Shown: piece by piece, positions 6,558 through 15,767 of the stretch | Numbering within the stretch: position 1 is the stretch's first letter | How the letters are laid out: each line of letters starts with the position of its first letter | From: Planctomycetota bacterium | Lineage (GTDB): Bacteria; Planctomycetota; Brocadiia; JAJRTI01 | Direction: 5' to 3' | DNA: 28,041 bases | NCBI GenBank assembly: GCA_024278415.1 | Contig: JAJRTI010000136.1 | Coordinates: forward strand, 1 to 28,041 | Made by a program: the position numbers and the translations under genes | Notes under the pieces: generated by a model | Database searches by the model: none | What the model was told of the DNA's origin: nothing | Seen by the model: the letters and a program-made list of their open reading frames with translations, nothing else

Positions 6558-9500
6558 TCATGACTTGCCGCGCATCTTCGCCACCCGCAGCCGAGTCTCC
6601 TCCACCCAGCAGTACAGCACCGGGACGAGGAAAGCCGTCACCACCGCCACCGTCATGCCGCCAACCGAGGGGATGGCCATGGGCACCATCACGTCCGATC
6701 CGCGGCCAGTGGAAGTCAGCACGGGAATGAGAGCGAGCACCGTCGTGGCCGTGGTCATGAGGCAAGGCCGGATCCGGCGGTGGCCCGCGTACACCGTCGC
6801 CTCCCGAATCTCCTCAATCGAAGCGGGCTTCATCTCCTCGAACCGCTGACGCAGGTAGGTGGCCAGGATCACGCCGTTGTCAGACGCGATGCCAAAGAGC
6901 GCGAGAAAGCCCACCCAGACCGCCACGCTTAGGTTGAGCGGATGGACTTGAAAAAGATCGCGCATGGAGACGCCGAACACGTCGAAGTTCAGGAACCAGG
7001 GCTGTGCGTACAGCCAGATCATCTGGAAACCGCCGGCCCAGGCCACTAAGATGCCGGAGAAGACCAGCAGGGTCGTGGGGATTGTCTTGAACTGAAAGTA
7101 GAGGATCAGGAAGATGATGAACAAGGCCAAGGGCAGCACGACACTGAGCCTCTTCTGCGCTCGGATCTGGTTCTCATAGCTCCCGGCAAACTTGTAGCTC
7201 ACGCCTGCGGGGATCTTGAACTCGCCACTGTCGATCTTGCTTTGGAGGAAACGCTGGCAGTCTTCCACCACGTCCACTTCCGCGTACCCTGGCTTTTTGT
7301 CGAAGATCACGTATCCCACGAGGAAGGTGTCTTCGCTCTTGATCACCTGCGGGCCACGGATGTAGTTGAGCTTGGCGAGCTGCTCCAAGGGAATCTGAGC
7401 GCCGTCTGGTGCGGGCACGAGGATACGGCCCAGAGACTCGATGTTGTCCCGAAGCTCGCGCATGTAGCGCACACGCACGGGGTAGCGCTCGCGGCCCTCG
7501 ACGGTGGTCGTAATCCTGCGCCCGCCAATGGCGACCTCGATCACGTCCTGGACGCGGCGAATGTCGATCCCGTAGCGAGCGGTCGCCACTCGATCGATGG
7601 CGATCTCAATGTAGGGCTTGCCCACGATGCGGTCGGCAAACACGGCCGCGGGCTCCACAGACGGCACTTCTTTGAGGTATTTCTCAATCTCGAGGCCGAC
7701 CGTCTCGATGGTCTCCAGGTCGGGGCCTTTGACTTTGACGCCCATGGGCGCTCGCATGCCGCTCTGGAGCATGACGATGCGCGCGGCGATAGGCTGGAGG
7801 CGCGGCGCTGAGGTCGTGCCGGGGATCTTGGTCACCTTGACGATCTCTTCCCAGATGTCGTCCGGTTTCTTGATGTGCGGCCGCCATTGCCGATAGGCGC
7901 GGCCGTGGGGATCCGGGATGAGCTTGCCCTGTGCGCTGCGCACGAACTCCTGCTTCTTCACGTCGTATTTGAACCGCAATCGCCGGCCGTTTTTGCCCGT
8001 GATGTACTCGGGCTTGTACGTGATTTGCGTCTCAATCATCGAGATTGGGGCGGGGTCGAGCGGGCTTTCCACTCGGCCGGCCTTGCCGACGACCGTGTCC
8101 ACTTCGGGAATCGCGCGGATGGCCATATCCTGCTTCTGAAGGACGTCGTAGCATTCGCCAATGGACGCGTGAGGCATCGTGGTCGGCATGAACAGATACG
8201 AGCCTTCGTCGAGAGGCGGCATAAACTCCTTGCCCAGGCCGGGGAACTCGGCCGCGCTGTCGACCCAAAACGTGGTCGAGCGAACCCTTTCCGGTTTGAT
8301 GCCCACCACGGAAGCGGCTTTGGGCACAATGCTGAAGACTGTGTCGAAGCCCAGCCAGATCACCCCGCCCCAAATGGTGAGGGCGATGGGAATCAACATG
8401 AACGCAATCTTGTGGCGGAGGAAGATGCGGAGCAGAGGCACATAAATGTGTTGGAAGACCACGAAGAAACCCAACAGGCTGGCCATGATGCCGCACACCA
8501 AGACGAGGTTTCGCACCAAGCCCTTCCCTGGGCCAAGCGGCAGCCAATGCTGCGTCAGAAGCACGGCCACAATGGCCACGGCGATGCCATTGGTGAGGAA
8601 CAAGGCGGTGCGCTTCAGCCAGTGCGGCAGTAGTTCTTCAAAGAGATGGTAGGCGCCAAACGCGGCAACGATCGCACCCACCCACCAGGCCATCCACCAG
8701 GCGAGCAAGCCGCCCAGCGCAATGAGCGACCCGAACAACATGCGGCGCAGCGTCTTGCCCCGCACGCGCCCCGTCATCAGCACATGAGCAAAGGGCGGGA
8801 TGACCGTGAGAGCCACGATGATCGACGCGACGAGGGCGAACGTCTTGGTGTAAGCCAGCGGCTTAAAGAGCTTGCCCTCCGAAGCCTGCATGGTGAACAC
8901 GGGCAGGAAGCTCACGACCGTGGTGGAGATCGCAGTCAGCACCGCGCTCCCCACCTCGGCGGTCGCCTCGAAGACCACCTCCAAACGGTTGTCCTCCGGC
9001 GCGGCAGCGTCCAAGTGTTTTAAAATGTTCTCGCAAATCACAATGCCCATATCGACCATGGCCCCGATCGCGATCGCGATGCCTGACAAGGCCACGATGT
9101 TCGCGTCCACGTGAAACAACTTCATCGCAACAAAGCACATTAGCACCGCAAGCGGGAGCAACCCCGATATGAGGATGGAACTGCGCATGTGCATGACCAT
9201 CACGATGACCACGATGATGGTGACCAGGATTTCGTCCTGGAGCGCGCTGTCCAGCGTTCCGAGGGTCTCGTAGATGAGGCCGGTCCGGTCGTAGAAGGGC
9301 ACGACGGTGACGTGGGAGACCCGACCGTCGGCCAAAGTCTTCTTGGGCAGGCCCGGGGCGATCTCCTTGATCTTCTTCTTGACGTTCTTGATGACTTCGA
9401 GGGGGTTCTCACCGTAGCGCACGACCACGACGCCTCCAGCGGCCTCGGCGCCCCCTTTGTCAAGCACGCCGCGGCGAAGCGCCGGCCCCAAGCTCACGTG

Positions 9501-10379
9501 GGCAATGTCCTTGATGAACACGGGCACGTTGTCGCGCACCTTGACCACGGTATTCTCAACGTCGCTCACGCTGCGAATGAAGCCGAGCCCGCGGATCACG
9601 TATTCCGCTCGATTCACCTCGATGGTGCGAGCGCCCACGTCCACGTTCGACCGCCGCACCGCGTTGAACACTTCGTCTAGTTTGACGTTGTAGGCCCGCA
9701 TAGCATCGGGATCCACGTCGACCTGGTACTCTTTCACGAATCCGCCGATGGAGGCGACTTCGCTCACGCCCTCGGCCGCGAGCAGTGCGTAGCGCACGTA
9801 CCAATCCTGGATTGTGCGCAGCTCATCGAGATCCCACCCGCCGGCGGGATTCCCCTTCGCATCGCGGCCTTCGAGGGTGTACCAGTAAATCTGGCCCAAG
9901 GGGGTTGCGTCGGGTCCGAGCGCGGGTTGCACTCCCACTGGCAGCGTGCCCGCGGGAAGGCTGTTGAGTTTCTCCAAGACCCGCGACCGCGACCAGTAGA
10001 AATCGATCTTGTCCTTGAAGATGATGTAGATACTGGAGAAGCCGAAGAAGGAATAGGTGCGGATCGTCTTCACGCCCGGCACACCGAGCAGCAGCACCGT
10101 GAGGGGGTAGCTGATTTGGTCTTCCACGTCTTGGGGGGAGCGGCCCATCCATTCGCTGAAGACGATCTGTTGGTTCTCGCCGATGTCAGGGATCGCGTCC
10201 ACGGGCACCGGGTCTCGGGGGAGGCCTCCCACGTCCCAGTCGAAGGGGGCCGTCATGATCCCCCACAGCACAGCGCCGGCCACAAACAGTACGACCACGA
10301 GCTTGTTCTCGAGGCAGAAGCGGATCACGCCGGCCAAGATCCCTGTATACTCTTTCCGGTTGTCGGTAGTGGGTGTCAT
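6558..10379 (-). CDS. cusA: CusA/CzcA-type heavy-metal efflux RND transporter
   Basis: A 1273-residue inner-membrane pump of the HME-RND family, exporting metal ions with proton influx. Signatures include PVDAIPDIGENQQIVF near residue 60, the helix 4 motif IGAMVDMGIVICEN with the proton-relay Asp, and the C-terminal RPCLMTTATTVLALIPVL and GGMTVAVVTAFLVP. LFMPTTMPHAS and MLQSGMRAPMG are Met-rich positions corresponding to the porter cleft of CusA, which favours Cu(I)/Ag(I) over Zn/Co/Cd; the metal itself is inferred. The protein is about 230 residues longer than CusA (about 1047). The extra sequence is a mid-protein stretch of hydrophobic segments (about 530-660) and a longer loop around residues 790-850. 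The start at 10379 has only a weak ribosome site. It lies 146 bases after the adaptor gene. Confidence 0.93.
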   Translation of the reverse strand: MTPTTDNRKEYTGILAGVIRFCLENKLVVVLFVAGAVLWGIMTAPFDWDVGGLPRDPVPVDAIPDIGENQQIVFSEWMGRSPQDVEDQISYPLTVLLLGVPGVKTIRTYSFFGFSSIYIIFKDKIDFYWSRSRVLEKLNSLPAGTLPVGVQPALGPDATPLGQIYWYTLEGRDAKGNPAGGWDLDELRTIQDWYVRYALLAAEGVSEVASIGGFVKEYQVDVDPDAMRAYNVKLDEVFNAVRRSNVDVGARTIEVNRAEYVIRGLGFIRSVSDVENTVVKVRDNVPVFIKDIAHVSLGPALRRGVLDKGGAEAAGGVVVVRYGENPLEVIKNVKKKIKEIAPGLPKKTLADGRVSHVTVVPFYDRTGLIYETLGTLDSALQDEILVTIIVVIVMVMHMRSSILISGLLPLAVLMCFVAMKLFHVDANIVALSGIAIAIGAMVDMGIVICENILKHLDAAAPEDNRLEVVFEATAEVGSAVLTAISTTVVSFLPVFTMQASEGKLFKPLAYTKTFALVASIIVALTVIPPFAHVLMTGRVRGKTLRRMLFGSLIALGGLLAWWMAWWVGAIVAAFGAYHLFEELLPHWLKRTALFLTNGIAVAIVAVLLTQHWLPLGPGKGLVRNLVLVCGIMASLLGFFVVFQHIYVPLLRIFLRHKIAFMLIPIALTIWGGVIWLGFDTVFSIVPKAASVVGIKPERVRSTTFWVDSAAEFPGLGKEFMPPLDEGSYLFMPTTMPHASIGECYDVLQKQDMAIRAIPEVDTVVGKAGRVESPLDPAPISMIETQITYKPEYITGKNGRRLRFKYDVKKQEFVRSAQGKLIPDPHGRAYRQWRPHIKKPDDIWEEIVKVTKIPGTTSAPRLQPIAARIVMLQSGMRAPMGVKVKGPDLETIETVGLEIEKYLKEVPSVEPAAVFADRIVGKPYIEIAIDRVATARYGIDIRRVQDVIEVAIGGRRITTTVEGRERYPVRVRYMRELRDNIESLGRILVPAPDGAQIPLEQLAKLNYIRGPQVIKSEDTFLVGYVIFDKKPGYAEVDVVEDCQRFLQSKIDSGEFKIPAGVSYKFAGSYENQIRAQKRLSVVLPLALFIIFLILYFQFKTIPTTLLVFSGILVAWAGGFQMIWLYAQPWFLNFDVFGVSMRDLFQVHPLNLSVAVWVGFLALFGIASDNGVILATYLRQRFEEMKPASIEEIREATVYAGHRRIRPCLMTTATTVLALIPVLTSTGRGSDVMVPMAIPSVGGMTVAVVTAFLVPVLYCWVEETRLRVAKMRGKS

Positions 10380-10525
10380 AACGGGTTACTCGAGTTGTGT
10401 CCTTGCATCAGTTGACAAGCCATCCAGTGGGCGCCGGCGAGCAGGCCTGCGGGAGTGAACTCGGCGGGGCCAGGCGCCGTTCGCTTGCTTGGCGATACCT
10501 CCGAGGTTTTGCGGCCAATTGTGGC

Positions 10526-12982
10526 TCACTCCATTCCCGTTGTCTCTTGCCCCTCGATCACCCCGACCTCCTCGCCACACTTCGGCATCGCTTGGCCGAA
10601 ATAGGGGTTCAGAACCTCCTCGGAGTCCTGAAGCCACGTGGCGCCCCGATTGCCGAAGGCCATAGCACAGCGAAACTGGACAATGGGCTTGGCTGAGGTG
10701 TGGCCGAGACGTTTGATCGCGACGGGGAGCAATTGCGAGACTTGATCGAAGGCTTGCCGCTGTCGGATGATGTCTTTAGCGGCCACAAGTTGGGCGGCCG
10801 CTTTCTTGAGGCTTATCTGCTCCTTCATCCACACCATGTGGGCCGGGCCCTTGAGCAGTTCCATGTCCACCGCGGCGAGGGCCGCGCTCAACGTTTTGCC
10901 GGCAGCGGTTGCGGCCTTCGAATCATCCGCGGCCAACGCGCGCCACGCGGTGAGGTAGGCGTCGAGGACCGCGGTCAGTTGCGTGCGAAACTTTTTCGGC
11001 GTCGCGGAGCTTTTCTCTCCACTCGGCCGCGCCGCCTTGGCTCCGGCCGGCGCAAACGTGCCAGTCTTCTCGCCACAGGTGGGCATTGCCTGGCCCAAGT
11101 ATGGATTCTGGGTATCCTTCGAATCCTGGAGCCATTTCGCACCACGGCCATCAAAGGCCATGGGACAGCGGAACTGTATGATGGGCGTTTTGGACGCGGA
11201 CCCAAAAACTGTGAGTATCGCGCTGAGCGAATTGGAAAGTGCGCTGAACGCTTTACGTTGAGCGCCCAGGTCTTTGGCCGCGGCTAACGCGTCGGCGCTC
11301 TTTTTCAATGGCGGCAGATCCCTCATCCACGCCAGATGCGCCTCGCCCTTGAGCCCACTCATGTCCACCGCGGCGACCGCTTGGCCGAGCGTCTTGGCCG
11401 CTTGCGCCGCATCGCCGGATTGGTCTTTCGCGAGGGCCTTCTGCACGGCCAGGTAAGCGTCCAGCACGGCGCCGAGTTGGGCACGGAAGGCCTCAGGCGC
11501 ATCCAATCGCTTCGCCTCGGACGAAGGCCTGTCTGACACAGGCGCGCCCTTGATGCTCATCATGCTCGGCTTCGCTTGGATTTGGAGGGCGCTGTCGATC
11601 TTGAAGTTGCCGTTTGTAACGACCCGCTCGCCCACCTCAAGCCCGGAGCGTACGATGTAGTATCCTTTGGCCCGCGGCCCGAGCACCACCTCGCGCCCCT
11701 CGAACGTCGGTTTGTCTCGTCCGGGAACCTCCACGTAGACGACCGCGCGCGTTCCCGTAACGAGGGGGGCGGTCACCGGTATCACAACCGGCGGCTTCGC
11801 GCCCTGCGACGATGGAGCGAAACCGAGGCTCTCCGTGCGCACCAGCGGCATCCCACAAATGTCGCACGTGCCGGTCTCGTCCTTCAGGATTTCGGGGTGC
11901 ATGGGGCACATCCACTTCCCGGCGAGCCGGGGAGCCATCACCTCTCCCCCCTCTGTGAGCATGGGCCGAACCACCGCGTGCACAAACATCTCGGGCTTCA
12001 GCATGCCATCGCTGTTGTCCACGTTGAGCCGAACCTTCGCGGTGCGTGTCTTGGCGTTGAGTACCGGATCGATGAACGCGACGGAGCCCACAAACCGCCG
12101 GCCGGGATAATCTTCGGTCACGACTTCCACCTGTTGGCCGTACCGAACCCAGACCAGATCCGATTCGTACGCGTCCAGTTTGACCCAGACGCGGGTCAGG
12201 TCGACGATCGTGTAGATGCGCGTGCCTGTCTTGACGTACATCCCTTCAAATCCGCTCTTGTGAACCACAATGCCGCCGCTGGGTGCGTAGATGGTCATGT
12301 GGTCGCTGGGTTTGCCTCGCTCCTCGATGGCCGCGACTTGTTCGGACGTGAGGCCCCAGAGCCGGAGCCGTTCGCGAGCCGCGTCCACCGTGGCGGCCCC
12401 TGTCTCCCTCATGATGGCCAGCTTGCTGTTTTTCAGTTCTTTCACAGCCTGAATGGCCTGAAGCAACTCTTCCTGCGCGGCGTAGAGTTCGGGGCTGTAG
12501 AGGTACACCATGTGTTCGCCCTTCTTGACGGGCACACCGGTGTAATCTACATAAAGTCTATCAATACGGCCGGCCACCCACGCGGTGATGTAGTCCACCC
12601 GCGTCTCGTCGTAGTCCACCTTGCCGACCATGCGCACCTCCGCGGCGACAAACTTCCGCTCGACCGGCGCGGTTTCGATAGCCGCAAGGGCTTTGGCGGC
12701 TGGCGACATCACCAACATGCGCTCAGACTCCTCGCCGCCTCCTTGCGCGAGCGGAATCAGCGTCATGCCACAGATCGGGCACTTGCCGGGTTTCGGCAGC
12801 CGAATCTGGGGGTGCATCGCGCAAGTCCACATCGTCGCGGCCGGTTGGCTTTTTGTCGTGGCGCTAGCGGTCTTCGCCTGCGGCTTCGCGGGTGCGCGCT
12901 CAGGCCGCCGCATGAGCCAGCCAGCGCCGAAAACAGCGACGAGTACCGCGATCATGGCCGGAATCTTCAGTTTCTTGATCAT
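10526..12982 (-). CDS. cusB: CusB-type periplasmic adaptor with two HMBD and two DUF3347 domains
   Basis: An 818-residue membrane-fusion adaptor linking the pump to the outer-membrane channel. An N-terminal signal anchor (5-25) is followed by HMBD 1 (about 50-77, CAMHPQIRLPKPGKCPICGM). The hairpin/lipoyl/barrel core follows (IDRLYVDYTGVPVKKGEHMV, IYAPSGGIV, GLEVGERVVTNGNF). HMBD 2 (about 356-382, CPMHPEILKDETGTCDICGM) is inserted before the last core part. Two tandem DUF3347-like repeats (about 497-640 and 664-810) each begin FRxQLxAVLDAYL and end FRCxMAF...WLQDS...NPYxGQAMPxCGE. Usual CusB proteins are about 400 residues, so this one is doubled by metal-binding add-ons. GAAGG upstream supports the ATG at 12982 over the frame opening at 13057. 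Confidence 0.93.
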   Translation of the reverse strand: MIKKLKIPAMIAVLVAVFGAGWLMRRPERAPAKPQAKTASATTKSQPAATMWTCAMHPQIRLPKPGKCPICGMTLIPLAQGGGEESERMLVMSPAAKALAAIETAPVERKFVAAEVRMVGKVDYDETRVDYITAWVAGRIDRLYVDYTGVPVKKGEHMVYLYSPELYAAQEELLQAIQAVKELKNSKLAIMRETGAATVDAARERLRLWGLTSEQVAAIEERGKPSDHMTIYAPSGGIVVHKSGFEGMYVKTGTRIYTIVDLTRVWVKLDAYESDLVWVRYGQQVEVVTEDYPGRRFVGSVAFIDPVLNAKTRTAKVRLNVDNSDGMLKPEMFVHAVVRPMLTEGGEVMAPRLAGKWMCPMHPEILKDETGTCDICGMPLVRTESLGFAPSSQGAKPPVVIPVTAPLVTGTRAVVYVEVPGRDKPTFEGREVVLGPRAKGYYIVRSGLEVGERVVTNGNFKIDSALQIQAKPSMMSIKGAPVSDRPSSEAKRLDAPEAFRAQLGAVLDAYLAVQKALAKDQSGDAAQAAKTLGQAVAAVDMSGLKGEAHLAWMRDLPPLKKSADALAAAKDLGAQRKAFSALSNSLSAILTVFGSASKTPIIQFRCPMAFDGRGAKWLQDSKDTQNPYLGQAMPTCGEKTGTFAPAGAKAARPSGEKSSATPKKFRTQLTAVLDAYLTAWRALAADDSKAATAAGKTLSAALAAVDMELLKGPAHMVWMKEQISLKKAAAQLVAAKDIIRQRQAFDQVSQLLPVAIKRLGHTSAKPIVQFRCAMAFGNRGATWLQDSEEVLNPYFGQAMPKCGEEVGVIEGQETTGME

Positions 12983-13023
12983 TGCGTGAGCCTTCGGTTG
13001 TGTCACAATTGGGCGGCGAACGC

Positions 13024-13058
13024 GGTGCGCGCGGCTGCGGGGGCTGGCCGCGCGCACC
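13024..13058. repeat. Intercistronic 12-bp GC hairpin ahead of the adaptor gene
   Basis: GGTGCGCGCGGC (13024-13035) pairs perfectly with GCCGCGCGCACC (13047-13058) around an 11-base loop. It lies between the stop of the double-YHS gene and the adaptor start, 41 bases upstream of the ATG. With no T-run it is more likely an mRNA-processing or stability element, or a partial terminator that sets the channel/YHS to pump ratio. Confidence 0.65.
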
Positions 13059-13073
13059 CATGGAAGGGGACGA

Positions 13074-13517
13074 CTACTTGTGATGACTCCCTCGTGACTT
13101 CTGCTGCTGCGGCTCGTCCAGCCGCTTGAGATACTTCTCGGGGTTCTTCTTGAAGGCTTTGACGCAGCCTTGGCAGCAGAAGTACACGCGGCGGCCCTTA
13201 TAGTCCGTGTAGATCTTCTTGTCGATCTTGCGGCCCATCACGGGGCACTTGGTCTGCACGGATTTGAGCACGACGCCTTCGTCCGCCAGTTTTTTCAGGT
13301 ACTTATCGGGGGTCTTCTTGAATGTGCCAACGCACCCGGGGCAGCAGAAATACACGCGCTGGCCCTGGTAGTCGGTGTAGACCTCGGTGTCAATCTTGCC
13401 GCCCTTGACCGGGCAAAGCGTTTGGGCCTTGCCTGTTTGCTCAGCGGCAAACGCACTCGCCGCGAGAATCGCGGCAAGCCACGTAGCGAGCGTGAGGTTA
13501 ATGCGTCGAGTGTTCAT
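13074..13517 (-). CDS. Secreted protein with two tandem YHS-like domains
   Basis: A 147-residue exported protein: a signal peptide (to about residue 25, ILAASAFAAEQ) and then two near-identical YHS-type modules. Module 1 is LCPVKGGKIDTEVYTDYQGQ, VYFCCPGC, FKKTPDKYLKKL. Module 2 is KCPVMGRKIDKKIYTDYKGR, VYFCCQGC, FKKNPEKYLKRL. Each has a CPV...CCxxC Cys set suited to binding a soft metal. It lies between the channel and adaptor genes, so it probably delivers or buffers metal for the efflux complex in the periplasm, a role analogous to CusF but with an unrelated fold. GAGGAG precedes the ATG at 13517, so the upstream ATG at 13532 is rejected. Confidence 0.9.
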   Translation of the reverse strand: MNTRRINLTLATWLAAILAASAFAAEQTGKAQTLCPVKGGKIDTEVYTDYQGQRVYFCCPGCVGTFKKTPDKYLKKLADEGVVLKSVQTKCPVMGRKIDKKIYTDYKGRRVYFCCQGCVKAFKKNPEKYLKRLDEPQQQKSRGSHHK

Positions 13518-13677
13518 GGTCGTTCTCCTCATAGGTGGTCATGATCTCCGATATGCCAGTTGGGAACATCCGGAGTTCTATAGTGCTGGTTCGATTCGCT
13601 TCGCGTTGGGCGGGCGAGGCTTCACAAGCGGCCGTCCTGCTTCGTCTCGCTTCGCCGGGAGTGGTTTCAAGTTCGCG

Positions 13678-15081
13678 TTACTGGCCTTGCGGCTGCCCCC
13701 CCTGTGCCTGACCGCCACTCGCGCCGGACAGTTGGCGGCCCACGAGCATTTCGACCTCAGCAAGCCGCTGAGCCTTGTCTGAGAGCGCTCGCTCGTACGC
13801 CAGACGGAAGGTCAGCAGCAGCCGCTCTGCATCGATGAGGTTCAGGAAGTCCATTTTGCCCGCTCGGTACGCGGTCTCAGTCGCGCGTAGCGACTGCTCT
13901 GCTTTAGGTACCAGCGTGTTGTGGTAGAGGTCGATCTTACGCTCGGCATCTCGAAACTTGAACAGCGCCAGTTTCACTTGGGCCATGAGCGAGTTGGCCT
14001 TGTTTTCTCGCTGCCGCAAGGCCGCTCGTTTGCGTGCACGGGCTTCGCGCTCCGCGGCTCGGTACTTCTGATGCCAAATAGGCAGATTGATGGAAACCTT
14101 CGCGGCGACAGCGTCTTTCCCACTGTCGGAGGTGCGCCTGCGGGCCGTTCCCGTGTCGACGTAGTCCACGCCCAAGGTCACGTCTGGGAAATAATCCTTC
14201 CGGGCCAATTGAATGGCGGTTTGCTGTTTCTCGATCTCTGCATCGAGCGCCTTAAGTTCAGGATTGACCTCGCGCATCCAGGCCAGGATCTGTGGGTCGT
14301 CGGCGTCAAGGGCCGCTTGTGGGGCTTCGGTGGGCCAGGGCACGTCGGCATCCGCCGCTCGGTTGAGTGCGGCGTTGAGCCTGGCCACGATGGGCTGCCT
14401 CAGATCCTTCAGCGTGCGCAACTGGTCTTCGAGCTTGCCGAGTTCGACTTGGGCGCGGATCACATCCGCGTGTTGGGCCCCGCCCACCTTGTATTGGGAG
14501 CGCGCGACCCCCTCCAATCTGCGGACCAGATCCATGTTTTCGCCGGTGATCGCGAGCGCTCTGGCGAGGTAATACAACTCGAAGTAGGCGTCCTTCACGC
14601 TGTAGAAGACGCGCAACCTGGCCGCCTCGAATTGTTCGTACGCGGCTCTTGCCCCGGCCAGTGCGATGTCCCCGCGGAGCCGCAGCTTGCCAAACCAAGG
14701 GAATGTTTGCGCGAGCCCAAATCGCTGCCGTTGGGGGCCCACGCGGGTCTCGACGCGCTCGATGAAGTACGCGTAGGTCAGTTTCGGGTCGGGCAAGGAT
14801 GTCACTTGAGGCGATTTCTCGAGAGCCGCCTTCCAGCGATTGAACGCGGCTTCGAGCCCCGGGTTGTTCAGCGCCGCGTACTTCAGATAGTCCTGCAGCT
14901 CCGGTGAAACGCTGAGGGTCGCGACGGGGGGCCGCTCGGACTTGCTAGCCAATGGGCCGCCATAGGTGCGGCTCTCTAGCTCCCGGAAGTTTTCGAATGC
15001 CTGCTTCTGGCTCGTAGACGAGCACCCAGCCACTGCCAAGACGATGAAAGAAAAACACCGAATCCTGAACGCTATACCCAT
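13678..15081 (-). CDS. cusC: TolC/CusC-family outer-membrane efflux lipoprotein
   Basis: A 467-residue outer-membrane channel. A signal peptide with lipobox AVAGC is followed by two homologous TolC halves of coiled-coil and barrel segments (ALNNPGLEAAFNRWKAALEK..., VDYVDTGTARRR..., TETAYRAGKMDFLNLIDAERLLL). The last motif, YRxGxxxFLxLxDAxR, is typical of the family. The frame is open to 15504, but AGGAAAGG ahead of the ATG at 15081 and the signal peptide fix the start. It is the first gene of the efflux operon, 76 bases downstream of the -10 element at 15157-15162. The Pro/Gly/Gln-rich tail (GGQAQGGQPQGQ) is low complexity. Confidence 0.92.
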   Translation of the reverse strand: MGIAFRIRCFSFIVLAVAGCSSTSQKQAFENFRELESRTYGGPLASKSERPPVATLSVSPELQDYLKYAALNNPGLEAAFNRWKAALEKSPQVTSLPDPKLTYAYFIERVETRVGPQRQRFGLAQTFPWFGKLRLRGDIALAGARAAYEQFEAARLRVFYSVKDAYFELYYLARALAITGENMDLVRRLEGVARSQYKVGGAQHADVIRAQVELGKLEDQLRTLKDLRQPIVARLNAALNRAADADVPWPTEAPQAALDADDPQILAWMREVNPELKALDAEIEKQQTAIQLARKDYFPDVTLGVDYVDTGTARRRTSDSGKDAVAAKVSINLPIWHQKYRAAEREARARKRAALRQRENKANSLMAQVKLALFKFRDAERKIDLYHNTLVPKAEQSLRATETAYRAGKMDFLNLIDAERLLLTFRLAYERALSDKAQRLAEVEMLVGRQLSGASGGQAQGGQPQGQ

Positions 15082-15156
15082 GCTGAGACCTTTCCTCTCC
15101 AACGCGCGGCGCCAGGCGCACTCCATCCTGTGCAAGAATCTGATACGTTGGGGGTT

Positions 15157-15185
15157 ACTATAACACTTGGCCATTGGCATGTAAA
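15157..15185 (-). promoter_or_regulatory. Sigma70-type promoter of the efflux operon
   Basis: On the minus strand the site is TTTACA (15185-15180), a 17-base spacer and TATAGT (15162-15157). This is five of six matches to TTGACA, four of six to TATAAT, and ideal spacing. The spacer contains an imperfect palindrome TGCCAATGGCCA, a possible operator. The site lies in the gap between the PilZ gene and the channel gene. The rest of 15082-15353 shows nothing else notable. Confidence 0.65.
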
Positions 15186-15353
15186 TCACTATGTTGGCAA
15201 CCTTAGGGCTCGCGGGAAACGCAGGAAGGTGCATACGCGCGGAGGTTTCCTTGTGGGGCAAGCTGAGGTGCAGAGCGTGCGTATCGGGAAATCGAACACG
15301 CCTGGCGATCATGCGACAGCTTTGATACAGCGAGAGGATGGTGTGCGCCGGCG

Positions 15354-15767
15354 TTACTGTCGTTCCGCCGTTCGTCTTGCCGCGTCCTTGTCCTTGGAAT
15401 GAGTCTCGACAAAATCCCACAGGCTTCGCCAACTGTTGCCCTGATACTCGGTGGAGCAGAGCCCGACCGCGTGCTCGTGACTTCTCCCGGCTGGCTGGAC
15501 CCATACAACTGTCGCATCGAACCGAACAGATGGGGCATCGTGCTCGAGTCGGAGCGCCACTTTGAGCCGCTGTCCAGGCCTGAGGTCCTCATCGGTCAGG
15601 AACCTCAGACCTTGACGCGAGACGTCCACGACTGGGCAAGGGACACTTCGCTTGTGGCTGGGCAGAAACGCCAGGCGCGGCCGTCGGCCATACACGAGCC
15701 GTACGTGGCTGACAACAAGCCTGTCTCCGTGTCGCCGATCACGGCTTTCCGCATTGGGCAGGGGCAT
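15354..15767 (-). CDS. PilZ-domain protein
   Basis: A 137-residue soluble protein with a PilZ fold signature: an Arg-rich N-terminus (GRRPRLAFLPSHKR), then VVDVSRQGLRF (the DxSxxG motif of c-di-GMP binding), then RPGQRLKVALRL, FDATVVWVQ and AVGL. It should bind cyclic di-GMP, although the RxxxR element is imperfectly spaced and binding is unproven. Its ATG at 15767 lies inside the end of the upstream HMBD gene (29-base overlap) and has an excellent AGGAGG six bases ahead, so the two are translationally coupled. Why a c-di-GMP effector sits with metal-handling genes is unclear; a link to attachment or envelope control is possible. Confidence 0.8.
   Translation of the reverse strand: MPLPNAESRDRRHGDRLVVSHVRLVYGRRPRLAFLPSHKRSVPCPVVDVSRQGLRFLTDEDLRPGQRLKVALRLEHDAPSVRFDATVVWVQPAGRSHEHAVGLCSTEYQGNSWRSLWDFVETHSKDKDAARRTAERQ

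Noticed and set aside
11576..13129. 517-codon plus-strand open frame
   Set aside because: Antisense shadow of the adaptor gene.
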